From Tridacna crocea (lineage: Eukaryota; Mollusca; Bivalvia; Cardiida; Cardiidae): DNA of 64,000 bases. Each line of letters opens with the position of its first letter. Position 1 is the first letter of the stretch. Where the stretch lies: the NCBI GenBank assembly GCA_943736015.1, contig OX031066.1:12156245-12220244 (forward strand). Direction: 5' to 3'. A model generated the notes under the pieces. It was not told where the DNA came from. It saw nothing but the letters and a program-made list of their open reading frames with translations, and did not search any database. The translations under genes were made by a program, and so were the position numbers. Positions 60,201 to 64,000 of the stretch are shown here, piece after piece.

Positions 60201-61092
60201 CGAATTAGCCAGTGGAGCGATACAGGGCCATCATAGCCCTCTTGTTTTGTATCTACATGTATAACTATGTGATATGATAATTTGCTGGTTATAACGTATT
60301 ATTGAGATGTATTTTATCCCCTTTGGCTCTTTTATAAGTTTAAAAGTTTGTTTACAGTTGATAGGAAAGTTCATTTCATGCATGCTTTCTGGTAGGTAAT
60401 CAAGAAATATTGGTGAAATATTTTATGCTAAATCATGGTTCCGACCAATACCATTTTTTTTACATTCTGACTTTTCAATTGAAGGCAAAAACAGTTGTTC
60501 CCACATACTAGTTACCTAGGCAAAATACGAATAGCTCAAAACCTTGACGTGATGTAATGCGTTGCTATTCGAAGGGGTTACGCCACAGGGAATATCCAAA
60601 AAGAACTGTACTGGATTTCAATTAAGTTACCCCCAGAAAGGGTAAAAAGCATGAAATAAATAGAATATTTGTTTTTAACAGTGAAAGATGAAAATTTATT
60701 TCATCTCAGGAACATGATCGGTAATATTTTCATTTGTGGCTTTGCCACTTGTGAAAATATTACTTATGAAGTTCACTCAATGAAATAAATTTCAATCTGT
60801 TATTGAAAAAAAAACAAAATATCCTCTATATAATTATCTAGTAACAGTCTATGTGAAATACCTTTTTTTTTTCTTATTTCAGATAATTTGGTTTGAACAG
60901 CAAAAACTTCTATCCAGGAAAAAGCGAGACTTCATAGACATACCACTAGATTTGTCTGCGGCTGACAGTGACTTGCTCCATACAGAACATAGATCTAAAA
61001 GGGAAAACAAACACCAGCTGAAACTTGAATCTAAAAGGGAAATGCCCGACTTAGATTTTAATGACCCTCTATATCCCAGAATGTGGTACTAT
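36103..61092 (+). CDS. PCSK1: Proprotein convertase 1-like (PC1/3), N-terminal part; gene continues beyond the window
   Basis: PC1/3 is a calcium-dependent, subtilisin-like endoprotease that cuts prohormones at paired basic residues in regulated secretory granules. Only exons 1-3 are present (36103-36276, 38588-38692, 60883-61092; all joins phase 0), giving residues 1-163 of an expected ~750. Seen: a signal peptide (~1-23), the prodomain with FAVEFYGDIGELESFARDHG, then GQIGSLENHYLLEH, which matches PC1/3 better than furin or PC2; a secondary basic site HRRS (75-76); IIWFEQQ; the primary activation site RKKR (105-108); and the catalytic-domain start FNDPLYPRMWYY. Between RKKR and FNDP lie about 43 residues with two further basic sites, RSKR (130-133) and ESKR (142-145). 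Vertebrate PC1/3 has a much shorter link. The Asp/His/Ser triad lies off the right edge. Intron 2 is 22 kb and full of repeats. Confidence 0.85.
36512..36711 (-). mobile_element. T1, in PCSK1 intron 1
   Basis: tttaccaaacggcaaaattt ... gataatgggttga; left hairpin arm shortened. Confidence 0.75.
36945..37015 (-). repeat. tRNA-derived SINE head
   Basis: The minus strand has ggttagctcagtggttagct and a degenerate B box; no closed cloverleaf. Confidence 0.45.
37222..37446 (-). mobile_element. T1 hairpin MITE, in PCSK1 intron 1
   Basis: ctcaacactgtaccaaaaga ... ggcaaagggtttta; hairpin loop has 4 extra bases (ctaa). Confidence 0.78.
37630..37850 (+). mobile_element. T1, strongly diverged
   Basis: cttttacttcactaccctga, aatgaccttgag and gaaaacattgtgacaaaggt are in T1 order. 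Confidence 0.4.
38283..38511 (-). mobile_element. T1 hairpin MITE upstream of PCSK1 exon 2
   Basis: ggtaatcctttaccaggcac ... GTGGTAAAGGGTTAA. 76 bp from the exon 2 acceptor. Confidence 0.82.
38588..38692 (+). CDS. PCSK1: PCSK1-like exon 2 (prodomain)
   Basis: Acceptor tttactttcag|ATTGG; donor CCAAAG|gtaagt; 35 codons. Encodes IGSLENHYLLEHPHVHRRS, highly characteristic of PC1/3 prodomains. A T element ends 76 bp upstream and a V-family repeat begins about 55 bp downstream. Confidence 0.88.
38746..39280 (+). repeat. V-family repeat with internal duplication
   Basis: tctcctgctagatggcattc ... gacagtcgaatcttcgaaga. A ~115-bp block (tttgaatttcaaact to ctcatttctc) occurs twice, at ~38854 and ~39028. 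Confidence 0.6.
39522..39741 (+). mobile_element. T1 hairpin MITE
   Basis: TTAACACATAATGCC ... TGGTAAAGGGTTAA; preceded by a further decayed T scrap (39405-39520). Confidence 0.78.
40178..40235. repeat. Short palindromic repeat (gtcatcccggattagcctgc type)
   Basis: taaagtgtcatcccgg and ccgggatgacacttta form a stem around attagcctgcgcagt. A second related stretch is at ~40300 (cggtttagcctgcgcgg). Confidence 0.6.
40485..40652 (-). mobile_element. T1, left end lost
   Basis: Hairpin left arm gcagaaaatgctgcatacc, short arm to tttggtaaaggg. Confidence 0.65.
40932..41487. mobile_element. M-family element, copy 2, exact 9-bp target duplication
   Basis: cattttcacgagccaagatc at left, tggcttgcgaagatg at right. 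attagaggt repeats exactly at 40923-40931 and 41488-41496. In PCSK1 intron 2. Confidence 0.82.
41617..41889 (+). mobile_element. Two truncated T1 pieces
   Basis: 41617-41752: hairpin right arm and long arm to catggtaaaaggta. 41753-41889: partial arm to catttgggacagtgttaa. Confidence 0.5.
42167..42395 (+). mobile_element. T2 hairpin MITE, full length
   Basis: TTAACTCTTTATTCC ... GGGGTAAAGGGTTAA. Its right TTAA is also the left TTAA of the next element. Confidence 0.88.
42392..42845 (-). mobile_element. T1 interrupted by another T1
   Basis: Left part 42392-42457, right part 42687-42845. The break falls in the long arm at gacaaaa/ggtgactgaaaat, where intact copies read gacaaaataaaagtgactg. Confidence 0.88.
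42458..42686 (+). mobile_element. T1 inserted into T1 at TTAA
   Basis: TTAACCCTTTACC ... GGTAATGAGTTAA, with TTAA on both sides. Full length. Confidence 0.9.
42842..43070 (+). mobile_element. T1 hairpin MITE sharing its left TTAA
   Basis: TTAACTCTTCACC ... GGTAAAGAGTTAA. Arms carry paired changes (aaaacactgtggg / cccaccgtgtttt). Confidence 0.87.
43250..43460 (+). mobile_element. T1, diverged ends
   Basis: caatttctattgaccttgag, intact hairpin, then catctgcaaatttttcaatt. Confidence 0.68.
43468..43870 (-). mobile_element. T1 interrupted by another T1
   Basis: Left long arm to ttgaaaatggc, right part from ataatagtgggaaatcagg to gatatagggttga. Confidence 0.72.
43539..43748 (+). mobile_element. 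Nested T1 lacking most of the left hairpin arm
   Basis: TTAACCCATTACC ... GGTAATGAGTTAA; aaaaccttgtgg joins tcaccagcattttctcc. Confidence 0.82.
44084..45290 (-). mobile_element. T1 host element split by a four-copy T1 array
   Basis: Left scrap ttattaccaaattaccagac (44084-44124) and right part tttacagacaacaaaagata to tggtaacaggtta (45103-45290) look like one older copy. Confidence 0.5.
44125..45102 (+). repeat. Tandem array of four T1 elements with a 16-bp spacer
   Basis: Copies at 44125-44352, 44369-44608, 44625-44855 and 44872-45102. All are in one orientation, and each spacer is atatgctccataagca between TTAA sites. Copies share private features (aacattttgt, gaaagaaagctttt). Confidence 0.88.
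45404..45632 (+). mobile_element. T1x MITE flanked by identical ~90-bp direct repeats
   Basis: TTAACCCTTTCCC ... GGAAAGGGTTAA, perfect hairpin. The 86 bp starting agatacactttattattatc occur on both sides (45318-45403, 45633-45718). Confidence 0.9.
45735..46415. repeat. Minisatellite, ~3 units of ~220 bp
   Basis: Unit landmarks catggcattatgaaccc (45742 variant, 45957, 46178, 46399), gagatacacaaggacatttt and tttatttttgtgggagt. Confidence 0.8.
46634..46862 (-). mobile_element. T1 hairpin MITE, full length
   Basis: TTAACCCTTTACC ... GGTAATGGGTTAA; paired arm changes aaaacactgtggg / cccacagtgtttt. Confidence 0.88.
47225..47610 (+). mobile_element. Two adjacent T1 copies, first truncated
   Basis: 47225-47360 (ttaaccctttaccacatagt to ccaattttttttc) and 47361-47610 (tttaccacacaataccaact, hairpin, decayed long arm). 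Confidence 0.65.
47796..47848. repeat. 22-bp minisatellite
   Basis: aaaaaggggcagggaggcagg repeated about 2.5 times. Confidence 0.8.
47850..49674. other. PCSK1 intron 2 segment, nothing recognised
   Basis: AT-rich with A-runs. The patch 49020-49320 is less AT-rich but has no recognisable product. Confidence 0.4.
49675..51208. repeat. Core-repeat element, ~9 units of ~155 bp
   Basis: Begins tattatacgcccgtcgaaga and a GGCGGGCGGGTGG tract. Units contain ggcatatctccaaaactata, tcatgggtggatagatctca and gagttattgccctttgttg. It ends gacagtttgccgctcttgttt. The layout (unique 5' part, tandem core, unique 3' end) recalls the pearl/HINE elements described from oysters; the assignment is inference. No credible coding. 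Confidence 0.78.
51565..51760 (+). mobile_element. T1, strongly diverged
   Basis: accatacagtcccattataa, ccttttgaaaacattgtgag and a recognisable long arm. Confidence 0.5.
51889..52112 (-). mobile_element. T1 hairpin MITE
   Basis: atctctttaccaaaccacaa ... GTGGTAAAGAGTTGA, hairpin intact. Confidence 0.82.
52634..52849 (-). mobile_element. T1 hairpin MITE, shares right TTAA with next
   Basis: TTAACCCATTACC ... GGTAAAGGGTTAA. Confidence 0.83.
52846..53054 (-). mobile_element. T1 with right hairpin arm deleted
   Basis: TTAAGACTTTATTACAC ... AGTAAAGAGTTAA; aaaatgttggttacc jumps to acaatgttttc. Confidence 0.8.
53187..53383. mobile_element. Q-family MITE, uninterrupted copy
   Basis: gggtctgtattcaccaacca at left, gaatggttggtgaatacac at right, inner ggtttagccaatcagaa. 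Confidence 0.8.
53958..54002. repeat. G-run / C-run pair
   Basis: A ~15-nt G run then ~15-nt C run 16 nt apart; self-complementary low-complexity DNA. Similar single G runs occur at 11533, 34398, 53569 and 56336. Confidence 0.8.
54147..54375 (-). mobile_element. T1 hairpin MITE, full length
   Basis: TTAACTCATTACTG ... GGTAATGGATTAA. Confidence 0.86.
54512..54850 (-). mobile_element. T1 remnant interrupted by a G element
   Basis: ttactctttatctaaatgac to ttggaaaggagaga, then a G element, then tttcctctga. Confidence 0.5.
54643..54829. mobile_element. G-family MITE, copy 4
   Basis: agagctccagataagaggga ... cttttatctgaagctct; hairpin partly decayed. Confidence 0.7.
54914..55127 (+). mobile_element. 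T1, diverged
   Basis: taaacctttcagtagacaat ... TTTGGTAAAGAGTTAA. Confidence 0.72.
55368..55596 (+). mobile_element. T1 MITE flanked by ~100-bp direct repeats
   Basis: TTAACCCATTACC ... GGTAATGAGTTAA. 55268-55367 recurs at 55597-55698 with a few differences. Arms carry the paired cactgtggg / cccacagtg variant. Confidence 0.9.
55669..55901 (+). mobile_element. Older T1 copy entered at its own TTAA
   Basis: ttaattcttcactaagcagt is its left end; hairpin aaaatgctggttaccagc; decayed right end tttgatatagagtca. Its left arm is duplicated at 55340-55367. Confidence 0.7.
56030..56310. repeat. Interspersed repeat (SINE-like)
   Basis: ttggttggtattttcgttta ... gcaccgtcacacgggacctc ... ctggggatacgaactcataa. 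The last part resembles a tRNA B-box region in reverse. Identity uncertain. Confidence 0.4.
56732..56960 (-). mobile_element. T1 hairpin MITE, full length
   Basis: TTAACTGTTTACC ... GGTAAAGGGTTAA. Confidence 0.86.
57195..57396 (+). mobile_element. T1 with short arm shortened
   Basis: TTAATCCATTACC ... GGTAAAGAGTTAA; cgacttaacaacattgtggg shows the deletion. Shares its right TTAA with the next element. Confidence 0.83.
57393..57684. mobile_element. Head-to-head T1 dimer
   Basis: A T1 short arm and hairpin at each end in opposite orientation (TTAACCCATTACC ... GGTAATTGGTTAA). Between them is an inner inverted repeat, ctacccttcacaaaacaaat and its complement around gtgattgaaaatttg. Confidence 0.8.
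57976..58195 (+). mobile_element. T1 with shortened hairpin
   Basis: TTAACCCATTACCGC; aaaatgctggtaacattttc shows loss of the loop; right end decayed. Confidence 0.78.
58195..58388 (-). mobile_element. T1, diverged
   Basis: ctccagacatcaagatttta, gaaaagggtagaaaacattg and a weakened hairpin. Confidence 0.6.
58390..58555 (+). mobile_element. T1, right half lost
   Basis: TTAACCCATTATC, hairpin with one-sided change (left ggagaaaatg, right cattttctgc), then unrelated sequence. Confidence 0.72.
58716..58944 (+). mobile_element. T1 with compensated arm substitution
   Basis: TTAACCGATTATC ... GCTAATGAGTTAA. Both arms carry the same change: gcagaaaatgc and gcattttctgc. Confidence 0.87.
58955..60245. 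repeat. Core-repeat element ending in inverted agctccactggc / gccagtggagc
   Basis: Begins agctccactggccgaaggcc, a GTCCGTCCGTC tract, then ~5 units of ~140 bp (ccataaggcctagggctacc, aaatttggcatgtagcttta, ggggtcacaagttttatatg). It ends tagccagtggagcgataca ... gccctcttgttttg. Short frames within are byproducts. Confidence 0.78.
60883..61092 (+). CDS. PCSK1: PCSK1-like exon 3 (activation segment, start of catalytic domain)
   Basis: Acceptor ttttcttatttcag|ATAATTTGG; donor TACTAT|gtaagt; 70 codons. Contains RKKR, RSKR and ESKR and the FNDP motif. A T1 element starts 40 bp after the donor. Confidence 0.88.
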
Positions 61093-61131
61093 GTAAGTGC
61101 ATTTGTATTTTTACTAAGTGTAATTGGATAT

Positions 61132-61366
61132 TTAATTTATTACCACACAATCCCTACTTTTGAAGACCCTGAGAAAGAAGCCTTTAGAAAACATTGTGTG
61201 AAAAGGAGAAAATGCTGGTAAGCAGCATTTCCTTCTTTTCCCATAATGTTTTCTTCCATTCACGAAACAAATTTTTTAAATTTTCAGTCATGTACTTTCG
61301 TTTGGTTGTCTGCAAGTGCTTTCCATTTTGACGAGCCTAAAATATTATTGTTAGGTAAAGAGTTAA
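61132..61366 (+). mobile_element. T1 hairpin MITE, 40 bp after PCSK1 exon 3
   Basis: TTAATTTATTACC ... GGTAAAGAGTTAA. Confidence 0.83.
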
Positions 61367-61439
61367 ATGGTTTAGACCCTTCAGGTCTATAGCAAAAGGT
61401 TAACTTTTTGCCTTCAGAGGTATTTTTAGTTGATAAAAA

Positions 61440-61774
61440 CAAATGTTAATCAGGTGATGAGAGTACTGATTTTAAAAATATAGAATGCATTGTGGGTAAG
61501 GAGAAATTGCTACAGATCTGCATTTCCTACTTTTCCTACAATCTGGTCAAAATTTCTTTTCTTCTGGGTCTAAAAATCATGAGGCCAATTAAAAAGGAAT
61601 TAACTCTTCACCAAACTGCTCTTTAGCAACCCTGAAGAAAAAAGTCTTCAAGACAGTGATGGGAATATGGAGAAAATGAAAATCGAGAAACTGCTAGGTG
61701 CCTCCATTTTCTCCATTTCCCATTGTGCTTTCTACTCTGTCAGAGAACTTCTGTTCATTTTCACAAATATGTTA
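61440..61774 (+). mobile_element. Two old T scraps
   Basis: 61470-61590 (aatgcattgtgggtaaggag) and 61597-61774 (ttaactcttcaccaaactgc, decayed hairpin). Confidence 0.45.
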
Positions 61775-62002
61775 TTAACCCATTACCACACAATCCCTAC
61801 TTTTGACGCCCCTGAGAAAGAAGCCTTTTGAAAACACTGTAGGAAAAGGAGAAAATGCTGGTAACCAGCATTTTCTCCTTTTTCCACAGTGTTTTCTACC
61901 CTTCCCAGAACAACTTTAAATTTTTCAGTCGCCTTTATTTTGTCGTCTGCAATGCTTTCAATTTGGACCAGTCTAAAATTGTCTCATGTGGTAAAGAGTT
62001 AA
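61775..62002 (+). mobile_element. T1 hairpin MITE, full length
   Basis: TTAACCCATTACC ... GGTAAAGAGTTAA; close to the 55368 copy. Confidence 0.88.
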
Positions 62003-62219
62003 GTGCTGTGAGTTTTGAAGTGGCTAAAAAATTACTATTTTGGAATGAAGAAAGAAGAAAATAAGTCATTGCTGTACAGGCTATTTTTGGATCAGTGAAG
62101 CATTCATTAACAATAACAAGTGACTTTATAGAGAAAGGAAACGACCAAAGGAGAAACTAGAAATTATATTTTTCTATTTTGATTCAAACCTTTACCAAAC
62201 AATCCCGTCTTTAACTCTT

Positions 62220-62440
62220 TTAACTCATTACCAAACATCAAAATTGTAGGTTTGTCCAAATTGAAAGCATTTGCAGACAACAAAATAAAAGTGACTGAAA
62301 GATAGAAATTTGTTTTGTGAAGGATAGGAACATTGTTGGAAAAGGAGAAAATGCTGGCTCCCAGTATTTTCTCCCTTTCCCACATTGTGTTCTAAAGGCT
62401 TCTTTCTCAGGGTTGTCAAAAGGGATTGTCTGGAATTGTC
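62220..62440 (-). mobile_element. T1 hairpin MITE, right end decayed
   Basis: TTAACTCATTACC; hairpin aaaatgctggctcccagtat; a left-arm scrap of another copy precedes it (62187-62215). Confidence 0.74.
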
Positions 62441-62738
62441 CTTAGTACTGCAGGATTTACACTTTACCAAATACTTCAAAGCTCAAACCTTTACTGCAAG
62501 TCCTGACTTTTAATGATCTTGAAACATTGACGGATGGCTTCTTTGGTTCAATTTAAGGACAAGTGTTAATATAAAAACAGTTCGATTCAGTATACATGTA
62601 TTGATGAATCCAAACCATAAATCTTCCTTGGTTTCAATATAAGGACATTAATATAAACACAGTTTGCTGTCAATGTATGCATGAATCTGTAAAGACAGTT
62701 GGTTCAGTGCATGATTTGAATGGTTTCATACACAGGAG

Positions 62739-63103
62739 CATCTTCGCGAGCCAAGTTTACGATCACTACGTGGATCTTACCTTGGTTGATTGAGCCCGAT
62801 TTCGAGATTCCTGCGATGCGCCCTCTATTGGATGCTGGTTATTACCCCCTTTACATCATATTTCTAAATGCCAATGAAATATCCTTTTACAAATCGCTTA
62901 CATGAAGCGATAAGCAGACATCCATATGGGTTTCCATGTTTACCTTCTATACAAAAGGTAGCGACCTTGTTCAATTTTTATCAAAGATGAAATGCTACGA
63001 GCGATTTCATTCGTTGCAGTTGGCTGCATCTAATGAAAAAGCGTATCAGGTGAATGTAAAGCTTGATCCGCCAAGGGTAGACTAACGAAGTGAATCGTCA
63101 GAT
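62739..63103. mobile_element. M-family element, copy 3, right end damaged
   Basis: catcttcgcgagccaagttt at left; right arm gcttgatccgccaagggtag then divergent. Flanked by a 37-bp direct repeat (62701-62737 and 63104-63140, one mismatch) instead of a 9-bp duplication. Confidence 0.75.
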
Positions 63104-63483
63104 GGTTCAATGCATGATTTGAATGGTTTCATACACAGGACTTGCCGTTTACAAAATTGTTCAAATGATATTATATAATACAACCTCAGATTAATGCATG
63201 GACTATTCCATTCATTATATTGAAGTTATGGAGTTATGGATTGATATAATAACAGTTGGTTCCATGATCAACATGTTTTCATATATATATAGTTAGTTAG
63301 TTAGTTGTAATGAAGCCACACATTACAATAAGGGTGCAATGAACTATAAAAGAATGATATTTAAGACAGCCATGGCTTTCCATATCTAAACATGTAACAG
63401 GTGGTGTGTTCCTAAATCTTCATTTACCCATTTCTGCCTGGAAAAGATGTGCCGCAAACAGCTTCTAAAACATTGTTGTATAG

Positions 63484-63691
63484 TTAACCCTTTCCAAAAC
63501 AAGCCCTTGTTTTTACGTGGAAACAATGCGGGAAAAGGAGAAATTGTTTTTAACAAGCAATTTCTCCTTTTCCCACAGTATTTTCTGCTTGTTCCGAAAA
63601 TCTTCTGCCATTGTGGTGAAAGTTAAAATTGTCGTCTGCAAACTCTTTCAGTTTGGAAGAGTCAAAAATTCATCATTTGGGAAAGGGTTAA
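63484..63691 (+). mobile_element. T3 hairpin MITE
   Basis: TTAACCCTTTCCAAAAC ... GGGAAAGGGTTAA; core tttttaacaagcaattt, with a short-arm deletion. Confidence 0.82.
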
Positions 63692-64000
63692 GGAAAATCA
63701 TCAGTGGATCATTTACTCAAAAATGCTTGTTACAAGAATTTTTTTCTATGTTAATATGCTCGGTAGTCTCAATAATGAGACGCCCTGGTGATCTTTTTCA
63801 TATTTGGATATTTACTGTACACCGTACCGTCTCAAGTCCATCGTAAATTTTCCGCTAGCAAATATAGAGCGCTATACCTACTTTCGGTTTCGTCGGTTTT
63901 ATCTGTATTGCAGTGAAATGCAATTAAATTTTAGTACTAATCATGACCAGAAACAAATTGTTAAACCATTCATTACATAAAAAGCTTGTAGAAGTCATTT
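63692..64000. other. PCSK1 intron 3, nothing recognised
   Basis: AT-rich; no exon, repeat or signal identified. Confidence 0.4.

Noticed and set aside
61092-61221. Read-through C-terminus after exon 3 (VSAFVFLLSVIGY...) as a membrane anchor
   Set aside because: It starts exactly at a consensus donor (TAT|gtaagt) and runs into a T element; the catalytic domain would be missing.
734-63846. Dozens of short open frames sharing peptides such as MLVTSIFSFSHNVF or ENIVGKGENAGYQHF
   Set aside because: They are translations of the T hairpin on either strand, recurring only where the element lies, with no conserved longer frame.

Overview
This is a eukaryotic, AT-rich, repeat-laden window that carries four animal genes and no bacterial-style operons. 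The genes have GT-AG introns and metazoan families: a NuRD subunit p66, GM2-activator lipid-binding proteins, and a neuroendocrine proprotein convertase. The interspersed repeats include long elements with internal ~125-220 bp tandem cores, of the kind described from bivalves. A bivalve mollusc is the most likely source. A more precise assignment would be a guess.

Layout. (1) 0-12 kb: no gene recognised. The stretch holds many short inverted-repeat elements and one ~1 kb core-repeat element. (2) 12.1-15.6 kb, minus strand: a complete three-exon GATAD2 (p66) gene, 643 aa by my splice model. (3) 16-24.5 kb: intergenic, with a foldback element at 16.07-16.86 kb and scattered repeats. (4) 24.5-32.05 kb, plus strand: two tandem GM2-activator-like genes. 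Each has four coding exons with identical intron phases (1, 2, 0). They encode 206 and 200 aa. (5) 36.1 kb to beyond the right edge, plus strand: the first three coding exons of a PCSK1 (PC1/3)-like convertase. They cover signal peptide, prodomain and activation segment. Intron 2 is 22 kb and intron 3 runs out of the window.

The dominant feature is a family of ~210-230 bp non-autonomous elements, called T here. They begin TTAACCC and end GGGTTAA. A short arm (~55 bp), a near-perfect central hairpin (~70 bp) and a long arm (~105 bp) follow in order. I count about 60 full or partial copies, perhaps a fifth of the window. Several are nested inside one another at TTAA, and neighbours share TTAA. 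Subfamilies T1 (core GGTAACC/GGTTACC), T2 (core CTCGTGACGAG) and T3 (core CTCGTTACGAG) differ in sequence but keep the same stem. T1x denotes copies with T1 core and a 'cccaaacaatccctgg' short arm. The termini and TTAA target resemble piggyBac elements. That affiliation is inference.

The most unusual observations all concern this family. The two hairpin arms change in concert. Direct duplications of the DNA between two nearby TTAA sites flank copies at 45.4 and 55.4 kb and separate the units of a four-copy array at 44.1-45.1 kb. One element at 57.4 kb is a head-to-head dimer. Other small families are defined by their own inverted ends: G (agagctcc ends), M (57-bp ends, exact 9-bp target duplications), Q (gtattcaccaacc ends), R (~50-bp ends), S (ccttcagtctgaagg ends) and V. 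Strand for T elements is + when the short arm is on the left.
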